Below, piece by piece: positions 25,320-37,897 of a DNA stretch of 64,000 nucleotides. Under the pieces are notes generated by a model. That model was not told the DNA's origin and ran no database searches. It saw nothing but the letters and a program-made list of their open reading frames with translations. Origin of the DNA: Drosophila pseudoobscura (Eukaryota; Arthropoda; Insecta; Diptera; Drosophilidae); NCBI RefSeq assembly GCF_009870125.1, contig NC_046683.1, forward strand, positions 6,200,001-6,264,000, in the 5' to 3' direction. The translations under genes were made by a program, and so were the position numbers. How positions within the stretch are numbered: position 1 is the stretch's first letter; each line of letters begins with the position of its first letter.

Positions 25320-26165
25320 TTATGATCTGAGCAGGATAGTCTTTTGAGGACTCTCTAGCCAGATACCAAAGAACTTTTTCCCGTAAAAAGGTAATAGGTC
25401 TAGCCCGTTTGACGAGGTGGGACTTCCGACGGTGTGTTCCTCCCCCACGTTTGCTACGTCTAAATTAGTTGACTTACCTCTGTCATTAGTGTCGGGGCTT
25501 CCCCACACGTTGTGGTGGGCGTTGGCATCCGTACTAATGATGAGTTGGTGGCTTTTGGTGCCGGCTTCTGTCAACAGCCTCGTCGGGTGGTGCGGCCTCA
25601 CTTTCCAGCATCACTACCGTCAGGTCATCCGTGCTGTAATGACGAGCCCTTGCTCCATGGCAATGAGGAGCTGTGCCCACGCTACCTTGCTTTTATGCAA
25701 GTTGAGCTGCAGCACACTCAGCATCATGGGTGGCTGGCTCAGTTGCACCTGACGGGTTGTCTACCAGCGTCAGGTCACCATCATTCTCTTCTTCCCTGGA
25801 GCCTTCGAGCGCAAGATCCTAGGCGGCCTCTACGATGGACTTGAGATCTAGGTCCTTCTCCACCACGCCTGCCTCCAGGGTGTGCGCATCTTTGTTTTCG
25901 AGGTGGCGCCTTTTAAGATGTAGGTAGACACTGCCTACGCCGCCCACCAAATTCGCGAGCTTGAGATACAGCATGTCCTCTGCCTCTTAGCTGATCTGGA
26001 TGATCACATGCTGACCCCCCTCCAGTCTACTGTTGGCACGTCTGGGCCCAAATTAGCAAAATGATTCCTCAAATATTCATCCCGTACATGTAAGTTCCAT
26101 TAGTAGCCAACATCTCAATGAGATCATGCGGGAGGTTCAATATTTCAAGTTTTATATCTATTATC
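25320..26165 (-). mobile_element. decayed non-LTR (LOA/I-like) retrotransposon fragment
   Basis: On the minus strand, running from 26165 down to 25320, are the remains of two consecutive frames. The first reads NLPHDLIEMLATNGTYMYGM and later YLKLANLVGGVGSVYLHLKR, gag-like but with stops. The second begins MLSVLQLNLHKSKVAWAQLL near 25731, as expected for the start of an endonuclease/RT ORF. It later contains IISTDANAHHNVWGSPDTND at about 25545-25485, the catalytic-region signature of the exonuclease-endonuclease-phosphatase domain of LOA/I/R1-type LINEs. Stops and frameshifts interrupt both frames, and no reverse transcriptase follows. It is a dead 5' fragment. Clade assignment is from memory of family motifs. 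Confidence 0.75.
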
Positions 26166-26179
26166 CAATTAGAGATCAT

Positions 26180-27215
26180 TTCGAAAAGCTTGCCGAACTT
26201 TCAAATCAAATATAATCTGTGATTTTTCCGGCCAACCCCCCATACTACTTTCCTTGCATTACCCTTGGCTCCTTTTTCCCCCTTAGCAAAAATTCCTTCC
26301 AAACCGCACAGGGAAAAGTTTTCATTTTGGCTTCAATCAAATTAATTTGTTTATTAGGAACAGAGCAAATACTCACTCACTCGTCCTGCCTACCAATCAC
26401 ACTCCCACTTGCACTCGCACTTCCCCCGTACAGTAGTGTCTGTCTAGTCGAATGAATCATCATTTTTATTATTACGTATACGCCCCGGTGGCAGAGGCAA
26501 TGGCATGGTTTCTGGCTCAGCTCCCTGCCACTTTTCCATCATTTGCAGCGCAAATTGCTGTTGTTATTGTGGCGATTGTTCTGCGGCACCAGCACACACA
26601 CACACACATTTACACACAAAAGAGAGCGAGAGGGAGAAAAAGAGAGTGGTAGGAGAGAGGAAAGGGGCAACAAAAGTTATTATTATTTTAACAATTTTCC
26701 AACTCTTTTGCGCTTGAGCGGCGCCATCGAAGGTCGCGTAATTCGAAAGCAATTTGTTGAAATTAAATTTGATTACGTTTATGGGGCGCCAGCTGCCAGC
26801 AATTCTGTCCAAAACTTTCGTCAGTTTCGGCCGACCCCGAGCCCCAACAACTCTTTAATCGCTCGGTAATTGCCTCAAATTTTCCGACCAACAGAGGTCG
26901 GTTGCCAAGCCCCGATCGAAATGAAAAGCTCCACTCAGACTTTCATTATTCCTATCTCTCTTTCCTGTAACTGTCTGACAGTTGGTCTTGGACTTGGTCT
27001 TGGACTTGGTCTTGGACTTTGACTTGGCCTTGCATTTGGTCTGGGACAGGCACATTCACAGGATAATTAAGCATTTCGAGATAAATGTTTTGTCAAACAA
27101 AATGAAATAAAGTTTCAACTGTGAACAGCTCTAGGCCAAGCCAAGCCAAATTAATGATTCTTGCCATCCGAGGGAGCAGACTTGGAGACATCAACAACTC
27201 AACAACTAATAGATT
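26180..27215. other. non-coding stretch, no supportable gene
   Basis: Contains a CA run near 26591-26611, a GA-rich tract at about 26622-26650 and a (TTGGTCTTGGAC)n minisatellite at about 26981-27030. No gene is supportable. Confidence 0.5.
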
Positions 27216-27309
27216 GCTCTTTCTTTATTTCAATAATTTCTCTGTGAAGGTCAACGCACTCGAACTGTATGCAAAATATATTTAGTTTCTTATTGAGAGA
27301 GACTCCAAA

Positions 27310-27997
27310 TTACTGGGAAGTCATGTCGTAGTTCTCATTGATATTGTCTATATAGGGATTGGCTCTATCGCTGGCAAACTCACGCCTCAAGTCCAAATCG
27401 GGGACTATTCGTACCTTGGGCATATTTTTGACTAAAGGATGTGGGAAAATCAAGTTAGTATAGTTGCTTTTTAATGATTGAATAAAGCTACCTTGTGGTT
27501 CATCGACTTTTCCCTGCTTATGCTCTTTCAGCAAGAGTTCTTGCTTCTCCTTCTTTTTGTCTGAGTTCTGATCCACAGGCGGCTTGGTTGTATTGTTATG
27601 TCCTTGTAGATTTTTGATTACTGGGGTACTCTCTGATTTCATCCCTGCATTATCTTTGTCGGCCATGGCAACAACTGCATTGATAGCTACGAAAGGTTTA
27701 GTAGCATTAGCACACCTTTTGATCTAACTATCGCCCTAACTGAACCTACGATCCGTAAGCTGTGCAAGCTTATCCATCCACTCAACGCCAACTGCATTCG
27801 GTTCTCCATGCAACTGCTTATGATACGCTTCAATCAGGCCCTGGCGATTAATCAAACCTGGAAAACCTAGTATATAAACTAATATATAGACAACAATTCA
27901 GAGCTTCCCCCTTAGGGATTGCCTTACCCCAAAGAGTGGCCAGGATCAACGCGAACAGAATGAAGAAGGGGACAAACATACGCGAATCAGGATTCAT
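27310..27997 (-). CDS. four-exon gene for a signal-anchor protein (about 164 aa), unrecognised
   Basis: Exons on the minus strand are 27997-27928, 27857-27750, 27686-27492 and 27431-27310. Exon 1 encodes MNPDSRMFVPFFILFALILA, a signal peptide or membrane anchor. Introns are 70, 63 and 60 nt with donors GTAAGG, GTAGGT and GTAGCT and AG acceptors; phases agree throughout. The third intron has a perfect TACTAAC branch site and a pyrimidine tract ending TTTAG. It is 60 nt with no stop, so a simple reading mistakes it for coding sequence. An alternative acceptor at 27674 would remove four residues. The mature part is lysine-rich (SDKKKEKQELLLKEHKQGK) and ends DNINENYDMTSQ. AATAAA lies at 27229-27224. 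No family is recognised. It is probably a secreted or membrane-tethered small protein. Confidence 0.72.
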
Positions 27998-27999
27998 TC

Positions 28000-30900
28000 T
28001 CGGATGATCTTCGGAAAGCCGGACTTAAAATATATCAATATATTAAAATTCTTATTTTTCTGGATTTTTCTACTGTTGATTCTGAACAAAATAAAACTGA
28101 TTCTGGGATTGAGTTGAGTTTGAAAGAAAAGCCTAGAGAAAAGTGCTCGTTTTTCTGAAGTACTCGTTTTTCCTTGCTAATCCGTTTCCGCTTAGCCCTA
28201 GCCCTCTATCGTTTCCTCAACGCTTTGTAGCGCTTTTGAGCTTTCTCGGCCACAATTTTGCTTTATGCGGCTGACCACCTTTGCCCCCACCCCCGCCCCT
28301 CCCCCGCCCACGAGCCCGCTCTGGCGTTGGAACAAGTTGCCAAAAGTTAAAGTTTTTGTGGCTTACAACAACAAGAGTGGATGCCCCATCAAGTGCCACG
28401 CCCGCACACAAGTGCCCTGAGTGGGAGTCCCACTTGCGTAAACGTTAACCAAGCAGAGAAAAGGGAACAGACAGAGGAGAAACCAACAAAAATGTTGCTC
28501 TCCATGGGGAGGGCTAACTAAACACAAACGGATGTGCAGATATCCCCGAAAATCCAACAACCCCTCGCCCATTTCTCTCTTCAATATTTTAAAACCCAAA
28601 CAATTTTTACGGCAAATTCATCTCAAAATACAAAATAGAACAACAAAAAATGGACGGAACAAAATTGAAAAATTCAAAATGAAATGTTTGAGGTTTGCCA
28701 AAAATATTTCCAGCATTTCAGTGTGTAAATAGTGGAATATTGTTGCAGTTGCTGTTGGTGCACACACACACTGGGACATTCATCCATATATGTACGACTA
28801 TGTGGGAGAGTGTGCCCAAAACCAGCCTAAATGTCTAAAGTTGTTGCCACTGCCTATCCAGCTCTTGTGCCATTCCCCTCAAAAGGGGGGCGCTACTCTT
28901 TATTAAAATGTCAAGTTAAGGGGGCTGGGGCTAAGAGCCCCGGAGAAGCCGAAGGTCTCGGCAATAAAACGGATTCTAGCATTTGTCAGCCCAGGCTGAT
29001 TGTTGCCGTTGTTGTAGCCATTAAACGCAGTCCTCAGAAGGAGAGATGAGGAGGTGAAAGCAAAACAAAAAGCTGGGCTAGCAAAATGGCAACTGAATAC
29101 GGATTCGTATTGGGAGCACTCCTCTTTGTCTGCCAGTTAAAAACATCTTAAAAGCTACTTTTAACCACAATTATGTAAATATTAACACAAACAAAACATA
29201 AGACAAAAGCACAACAGCCCATAAGGAACCTCACACAGATACTCACTCAGACACCCAGAGGAGACACCGGCAAAGATACAGATACACACGCACCCACATT
29301 CAGTGACAGCGACATCTGTGGGTGAATGCCAAACTGTGATTCGGCTGAAATTTACTGGGACAGCCACACCATCAAGTGGAGATCGTTGGACATAGCATCT
29401 ATAATATGGATAAGGATTAAAGTGTTCGTAATTATCCAAACGTTTTCGTTATTTATCCCAAAGATAATCAGATTTAACAGTGCTCAAACGTTAAATTCCT
29501 GGAAAGCTGAAAAAGGTACTGAGAAGTTAAATGACAAACAGTGATTGAAGTCACGCTGTGCGACTCATCACTAAAGCCATAGACTGTCATAGGCAGAACA
29601 ACAGGCAGCTCCAAGTGCGGAGAAGGATGGCCAGGTAGGAAGTAGGGGCCCCAGAAGCAACCAACGGGCAACACACATGAACCCAGCAAATGTCTAGAGT
29701 GTCGACAACAGAACCATTAGCATCTGGATGAGTGCAAATCCGCACTCCCGCCCCCACAAGATGGCCTACCCCAGGCCGCCACTCGCCCAGTCAGGTGTTC
29801 AGTTTAATGTCGAAAGTGTGGGCGTATGTGAGTGTGAGTGATTGTATCTTTGTGTGTGCTCAGTGCGTATAAAGGGAGAGTGTGAGAGAGAGAAAGGGAG
29901 GTGCAATCCCCAAGACGGAGGGAGACTCCGGCAATGGTAATAAGCAAAGCGGGTCGGGTCAAATGCTGGACAGGCAAACACTGGTGCGGGGTAGCTACGA
30001 GAGCATTATTATTGAAAACTGTTAGACTTGACAGAAGGTCACGTTTTGTCAAGCCCAGTCAGTCAGTCAGCCAGTCAGTCTGACAGTCAGTCAGTCACTC
30101 AGTCGGTCATTCATTCATTCATTCAGCCAGAGAGTCAATGAAACGAGCAAAAGAAATGCAAAAATGCACAGACGACAATCCGTTTTCATGGCTGATTTAA
30201 CAAAGTTTGGGATGCTGGAAATGCCACGACAGAGAGGATGAAGATGAGACCCAGACTGGTGTATGTGGTGGAGGAGGTGGGCGACAAACAAGAAAATGGA
30301 TTTAAGGACCACAAGGCAGACCTTCTAATACCCTAACCAAAGGATGTCCCAAAGAATAATTATCTTGAGCTAACCAAACAATTAATACAGGAATGGCGGA
30401 TATCCTCATTTAATATTATATCAATGAATATCAGAGACTTGCCAAGGAACAGGAAACAGTAATACCCGATGATTATGAAGATATACAGATTACATTCGTT
30501 ATATAACATAAGCTGATATCATGAGTCATTGAGTCAATGGACTTCGCCAATCTCGAGAAGAGGGCATCCACACAAGCCAGCGTGACATTGATAAAATGCG
30601 AAATTGACTAGAGTCTGTATGGAATCGAGTTCATTGATAAAGAATTCAGCTTTCTCTACGGCCAGCCGGCCAGCATATGGAAAACGTAACTCCGTAAAGG
30701 AAACGCGGCAAGGAAGCTGCATCTTCTGCTCACTTGTTGCCAAAAGAAGAATGGAAATTATTTCATTGCAAATATATATGTATACGTACAAGAGCAGGGT
30801 CTGTGAGTGAGCAAAGAGAATCGAAACCAAAATCACATTAAGCCACCCAAAGAATTGAGAATTGCAGGGAGAGAGGTAGAAGGGAACCGAGGAAGAGAAG

Positions 30901-33820
30901 TGCAATGGGAAAGGGCAGGAGATGGAACGGGTTAGGGTAAGCGCTGGCGGATAGCGATAGACAGGATGACGGGGGGAGGTCTGAATGTCTGCCCAGTCCC
31001 TGTTCCAAGAGCAGATCCAGTGGCAGTCACACAAATGCCAATCCAGTCACGGGGTCTAAAAATCAAAAATTTGAATTTCGATCACGTCTTCAATTACGTC
31101 GAATCGACGTGCATATAAATCAACTCTGTAACAGGCCACACACACATACACTGTCAGATGCCGGGAGGTGGCGGGTCGGGGTGTAGGGTAGAGCGGTGGA
31201 CTGGCAGTCAGTCGTCAGTCAGTCAAATGTGGTTTTGTTGCTGTGCCCCTCAGTACACTTGCCTCGTTGTTGCGTTGAGTTTTGTAAATCAAGTGGAAAT
31301 GCCACACAAAAAAAAGATAGGAGAATCGGGAACGGGAATGGGTATGGGAATGGGAACAGGGATAGGAACAGGAACAGGCAGGAAGCGGAGCAGAATGATG
31401 ATGATGATCCACACGATGATGGTTGGTTGGTTGGTTCGTTGGTTGGTTAGAGTTGGGGGTTGGGGTTGGAGTTGGGCAAAAGCACAACCAAGTCAGAGTC
31501 AAGAGCTGGAGTGCTGATGTGGCACAAGTGTGTGGGTGTGTCTGCGTGCGGGGCACTCATGCAAAGTGCAGTTGACATGCGGAAATTGTAGGTGCGCGGC
31601 TCCCGGTCACGCCCACCACAGTAGCTCACCCCACTTCAAGAACGGAATATGTCGGATGTACCGAATGAAACTTAGCTTTAACTGAATTAAAAATTGGCCA
31701 CAAAATGTTGGCCCCAAAAGTTAGACCACCGAAAAGCTGAAAGGAAATAGTCTCTCAGCAGGGGACAGCCTTTCCGAATTATTTTGGATTAAAAATTGAA
31801 ATTTCTGGCCAAGACATGCAGTCGGGAGCTTGTTGTTCAATTTCCCCCCATCACGCTGATTATCCGTGACAGCTATCGAATCCCTGCCACGCGCACACAC
31901 GCGCACACACACACACACACACACTCGCAATCCCAAAGAGGAAAAGAGACGGAGATGTACACACTCTCAGCAATGACAACATGTCCTGTTGTTGCTGATG
32001 TTTGTCGGGAATTTGATTTGATTTCCACCAGCAACTGCAACAGAATGGGGCACGGAGAATGGGGCATGGCGAAAGGCGTACGGTGGCAACGAAGTTGTCC
32101 TCGTCAATGTTGGCACTGCAACCTCCATTTTCATCTATCCCTTAGATCCTGCCGCCCCCCTCATCCTTCTCCTCCTCCTTATACTCCTCCTGCTGCTTCT
32201 ACTGCTACTCCTCGGTGAAATATCCTGGCCCTGCCATTCGCTTGAAATTACTGACAACTGCTTCAAGCAGCAGCAAAGTTGGATTTGCATGGCCCCCAGC
32301 AAGCAGCCTGTCTCTGTGTAAGTGTCTGTCTCTCTGTGTCTGTGTCTGCGTGCGTATCTACACATGTGTGAGTGTCTGCATCTCTGTGTGTGAGAGCTGT
32401 CAGTCATTGGCACAAGTGCACATATCAGGGTGATTCACTCCCTTAGAAAGAGCACATTTATCCATATATATTGAAGGTTATGTTGTGCCTGTGGAAAAAT
32501 ACACCGTAAGCTTAATAAATTATATTTAAAATTTAAAAACTCCTTTCAAGTGATTCACCCTAATGTACACACGTAACAAGCCCAACCGAAAAAAAGCAGC
32601 ATCTTGCTACACATGCATTTGTCTGAGGCACAGCCCATACCTCCTTCCAGCTTCTGCCTTTGATGTCAGCATGGGGCATGGGGCATGGCGGCTGGAGTGG
32701 AGTGGAGTGGAGAGAGAGCAGACGACTGTGTGACAGCTTTCTTGAGATGCACTTCACGTGCATTTGACTGCTTAAATAAATTTGGCTCATGGTAATAAAT
32801 TCACTTAAACTCAAACTGCAGGGAAGTCTTAGTACTAGTAATAGTACAGCAGTCTTCATCCCCCCCTAGCACCACCACATTCACCCACACACCCAGAGAA
32901 CGAGGGGAAAGGGGGAATGCTGTGGAGGTCTTTATAAGACTTTTTGTTTAGACACTCATAAACATAATTGACGTCATAAAAACAGACAGCAGCAGCAGCA
33001 GTAGCAGCAGCAACGACAATGACATAATGTCATGTAAATCTGTGCAGAGATTGCATGTACGGCATGCCCCATGACTCTCCATTCCCCCACTCTCAGCACT
33101 CTCTGGACTGCCGCTGTGGTAAGTGAAAATCATTAGTTTCAAGTCCACACAAAAGCTAAGGCATTTGTTTTGTTTGAGCTGCTTTAAAATGAAATGCCTC
33201 TCATGTTTTATACGGGCCTGCTCTGCCTTTATGCAATATATATGAGTATGTGCATAAATATATATGTATAGATGTAAGTCTATATATAACCACTTTTGTA
33301 GCCCCCTGTAGCCGCCACTTCTTTCTCGTGCAAAGCGGCCTGCATTTTTTGTATAAATTCTAACAAATTGTCTACACTTCCGACCAAACTGCGCTCCCCT
33401 GTCCCGCCACATATCCCCCACAAACTTGGCCGGAGCCCCCACTATCCAGCCCATCCCTCACCACTCCATACCTCCATACCATTCCTCTTTCTCCGTATGG
33501 CTCCTACTCTGTCTAACCTACGAGTAGTGCCGCTTAGGTCTCCATAAATCAAAAAGTGCTTGGCTACAGTTTTACAGTTTTGTGCAGTTGCTTTGTGTCC
33601 TATCTGCCCTACACTGTCCCGTGCCCCGTGCCTCGGGCTCCTGCCCCTGCCCCCACTCCAGCCACATATTCTGCCCCTCTCCTCATGGCTTCTTTTCTTT
33701 ATATTTTTTATGAACTCCACACACACGCAGCTGCAGGGGTGGGTCGTAATGGTCCACATGCCTGGCATGCCGCACTTTTGTGCGTCGTCAACTCGCAGTT
33801 TAACATATTAAAAGTAAAGT
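28000..33820. other. non-coding stretch, no supportable gene
   Basis: About 5.8 kb with CAGTCAGT repeats at about 30056-30110 and a CATT run near 30107-30124. GGGAATGG-type minisatellite lies near 31325-31380, GGTTGGTT near 31422-31450, a CA run at 31891-31924 and CAGCAG near 32988-33012. No coding sequence with start, splice and codon support was found. Confidence 0.5.
31891..31924. repeat. CA microsatellite
   Basis: CGCACACACGCG followed by an uninterrupted CA run ending at 31924. Simple-sequence DNA in a non-coding interval. Confidence 0.9.
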
Positions 33821-33824
33821 GAAG

Positions 33825-33835
33825 TGGTCACACTG
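33825..33835 (+). promoter_or_regulatory. Motif 1 (M1BP-type) core promoter element, orphan
   Basis: TGGTCACACTG matches the fly Motif 1 core-promoter consensus YGGTCACACTR exactly. About 55 bases downstream, ATGAGGAAAATTTATGATCG is followed by GTAAGA, a possible short first exon and donor. No further exon could be assigned, so it may be a promoter of an unrecognised or non-coding transcript, or a chance match. Confidence 0.4.
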
Positions 33836-36800
33836 CCAGAAAAATGTTGAACAAAAAGAATATTTAGACACATAGCCAACGAATATGAGGAAAATTTATG
33901 ATCGGTAAGAAAAGTCCTGCAAAAAACAATTGGCTTTAAATTAGGCATGACTTCAAAATATATCTTGATCTTACTCTTCCTATAAATCGGAATTGATAAA
34001 GAAAAGTAAAGTCGTACACGTTTGCGGGATAAATATAACAAGAATTTGAGCTATAAGTGACCGTAGCCCTGATTAATGATTTAAGATACAGGAATAGGAA
34101 CGAATCAAAAGAATAGTAGTAGAAAAGATCAAATTAAAATCGGTGTGGTGTAGGAAATTATAAAAAATGAAGGTAATCAAATCTAAAAACGAAATATTTC
34201 CTGAATCAAAGTGTGCTTCTAAAGATGCAATTGTGCATCTATATTTATGATATGTCCCTAAAAATATTTTACTATAATTGAAGAGGGAAAAAAAGAAGTG
34301 CATCTAGAGATGCCAAGGAATTTTCATTGATTCTTTTCTTGTTCGTGTACAGTCCTATACTTTCAGTGCATTCCACATCCGTTTAGCCCCTGAGCAGGCA
34401 TCACGATGAACAAGGGACGAAAGAGTGAGCTATTCTATTGTCGTTTTGCCTGATCCTATTCATTATTCATCATTGGCAAGTTCTCGTGTGGAATGTCCTT
34501 TGTGCTGTGATGGCACCCAGTTCCGGAGCTCCGAAGTCCCGAGCATTCCCACATTCTGCACTTCCTGTTGCACATCCATCCAATAATTAGCGAGGAGACT
34601 GTAAGGAGGCAGCGAAGAGGGGCTACATAGGCGACCAGAGCCGAGCCAAAGATGGGCTAGAAAACGAGATGAGATGAACGGGTTTTGGCCTCGTTTAAGC
34701 TCCTTTTGAAATATAATACCGTTATTTACACATCACTTCATTGAGCGCGCCATTTTTTAAGCAAACAAGCGAGAGGATAGGAGATGGCAGGAGAAAATGC
34801 AGCAGAAAAGGAGAATCTTATCTTCCAGTGAGCGCTCGTCTCAGCTCGTTTATCATGCTCATTAGTCGTTGTCGCGTCCTCGTCCTCGTCGGCATCGGCA
34901 TCGTCGTCGGCGTCCTCGCTCTCAATGTCGCTGTCTCTGTGGCTGTTGTCCCTTGCCGGAATTATTGAACAGCATTGAAAACATTTTAAGCGATTCCACA
35001 AGTCCTCGAACCTCGAAGCTCGCAACACCCCGCCGCACTATGTACTTTTGTCGCACTCCCATAGCAACCCGAGTGGCTCTGGCCCTGGTTCTGGCTCTGA
35101 AGATGGCTGCCAAGGGGCTGGCATCTCCCTGCGCTGCTGTGAAGATGCTTTTATGCTTATTAATGGCGCCACATGCAATTTATGTTTGGTAGTTAAAATA
35201 CTGGCGCAAATTAATGGACGTAGTGTGCATTGTCCCCGAGCCGCATCCGCCCCTCCAATTCCTTTGAAAGGACACGGCTCTGCCTAATTGCAAATGAAAC
35301 GAATGTTTTGAGATTAAGCGGATAAAATAATGAGCATCGGGTCTTAAGAAAAAGTTGGATTTCCAAAGTATGTTCCATGATTCAAACATCAGCTTTGTCC
35401 TAAGGCTAGAATCCCCCATGCTTAAACAGTATAAGGAATAAGCGAATCCTTGAGTCATCGATCACTAAGCTGTGCTTAGGTTCCCCATGATTCCCAGCCA
35501 TATCTTACAGCTCTCTCGACTGTGGCGTTTAATTGCTTAAGCCATTTCACATACACGTAAGCTCTGCTCTAAGCGTTTCAATAGCTGAATTAGCTGGACC
35601 ATGTGGGTATAGTCGTATCGATGTATGTATAGTATGTGGATAGGTGGCCGAGTGGCTCAAGCCACACACTTACGCACACAAAGAAAGAGATATGTATGCC
35701 ACCTGGTGGCCCACAAGGCAGAGCTTCGAGCAGCCACATTATCCCTATCCCTATCCCCATCGCACTGCCACTGCCAGCTCTCCTCCTGCCACTCCTTCAC
35801 TATTCCCTCCTGTGCGTTGAGTTGCTCCTGCTTCTCGCCGCTGGCACGACGAGCTTCCTAAACTCTCTCTAAACTTTCGCACAAAAGGCCAGCCCTCAAT
35901 GGGGCCCCCTCTCCTTGCGCTGCCATGCCCCTGTGGAATGCAACTTTTTGACTTTGTGCGCCTTTGCGGCTGTTGTAGCTACGAAAATTTATGGCCAATT
36001 CAATAAACGATTTTATTACATGCGCACGTTGTGTTAACAATGTTATTATTATTGGCGCCCGGTTCCGAAAAAGGGTTCCGAACGGCATGGGTATGGCCCC
36101 CGGCAATGCAGTGAATCTGGTGGCGCATAAAGCGTAGAGGGCAGGGTATACCGGATAAGGGATAAAGGGTAGTGGGTATCGGATAGCGGGCTATGCTAGT
36201 CGGAAACTGGCCGAGTGTGAGCCAATTATTATGAAAATTAATTTATTTTCTATCGGTAATGCGAGTCCAGGACCCAGATGGAGGCCATGGCTTCAGCAGC
36301 TACGGCTTCAGTGACTTCAGCAACGTTCTTATCGCAGCCTGGCCAGCAGCCAGGATACCCATTCCACATCCCCATACCTCTCCCTCTCCCTTGACCAAGT
36401 TATCCTCAGGAATTGCAGTCCGGACCCGGTTCTGTCGTGCATTTCCAAATGCTTTTACTTTGTGTATTGCGCAGCGATTGTTGTGGCTGCTGTTGGCCCC
36501 ACTGTGCGACCCCATTGTCTGTCAACGCTTTTTGCGCTTTTGTTTGTCCAATATACAAAAGGACAGCGCTAGCACAGAAACAGAAACAGAAACAGAGACA
36601 GAGACGGAGACACCAACACACACACAGATGCTCCTTGGGTGGAGACACCAACACTCAAATGCTCCACGGGTGAATGTGGAACCCTATTTTCTGCCAATGC
36701 ATTGTCCCTGCCGCTGCTCAGGAGTATGTATGTATGGATGTATGTATGTACTTGCATGTGTGAGAGTGCAAATACAAAGAATTCATAGAAGGCACTCATG

Positions 36801-36867
36801 TGCAACCCAACAAGGCAACAAAAGTCTCATTACTTTTACTTGGCAAATAATGAAGCTAACAACAAGG

Positions 36868-36889
36868 CACACACACACACACACACACA
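36868..36889. repeat. CA microsatellite
   Basis: Eleven CA dinucleotides in non-coding DNA. Confidence 0.9.
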
Positions 36890-37527
36890 AACACGCACAC
36901 GCGACACCCACACATGCATACATGCTCGTATGCGAGTGCGTGTCTGTGTGTCAATTTGACAATTGACTTTGGCTTTTTGCAGCCAGTTGGCAAATCGTCA
37001 CTCGTGCCACCCACACCCCCACATATGCACACATACTCGTACAAACATATGTATGTATGATGTCCACTAAAAGCATACAGTTTCACTTTGCGTCAGGAAG
37101 AATCAAAGGAAAGAGCCTTCTCTCGCGAGTTCGCTTAATTTTCGATATTCCCACTATAGAAATGGATATAAAAAATGCCAATGATGATATTAAAATATAC
37201 TTGCCCGGCTTTCAATACTTTTCGAGGGATTTCTTTGTGTTTCCATTAGCTACAGCCGATTATTCAGCACCATCAATAATTATAATTAGAGAAATTATTA
37301 CTTTTTGATCATAATCCTCTTGCTTAAGGAAAGACAGCCAGTTTTCCAGTGTTCCGATTCCATATACGAGTATTTACTGCTTCAATCATTTTACTGCGGT
37401 GAATATTCTTTAAGAGTAAGAAGGAATACGATTGAATTTATTGCGCCCAAGAATTGTATCACTGTAAATAAATCTATATGAACAAAAACTCGAAATTATA
37501 TTCTCAAGCTTTAATTCTATAGTAACT

Positions 37528-37897
37528 ACACCCAGAGAAAAAGACTCCGAAATTTCAATATTTTCACTAAGATTTAAATATTTATAACATTAATTTGCAG
37601 CCGAGAGAGAAAATTTAAGTGTTTGCACTTACATTTTGAAAGTAATATAAAAATATTTCTGTTATATATATTTCATATTTAAATTAAATATATTTCAAAT
37701 TGAAATTAAATAGTTTCGTATATAAATTTTCCCACAAGTTTAATATATATAATAATATATATTTATTTAAAAAACTTTTTAGTATATTTATTTTTAAATC
37801 AAACTAAATTCAGTTTAATTACACCATGTTTGAGTTTAAAAGACGAATTTTCATTTAAAATTTGCGTGCTCTTTATTGTGCCCTTTTTTCTCAGTGT
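37528..37897. mobile_element. AT-rich MITE-like element
   Basis: An extremely AT-rich block about 370 bp long is bounded by ACACCCAGAGAAAAAG on the left and CTTTTTTCTCAGTGT on the right, an imperfect inverted repeat. It has no coding capacity. Its ends resemble those of the 8412-8706 block, suggesting the same non-autonomous family. Confidence 0.45.

Noticed and set aside
35640-35670. tRNA-like phrase GTGGCCGAGTGGCTCAAGCC.
   Set aside because: No B box (GGTTCGANTCC) or acceptor stem at the right distance.
37057-37308. Plus-strand 83-codon ORF with an ATG.
   Set aside because: AT-rich with no promoter, splice or poly(A) context; expected by chance.
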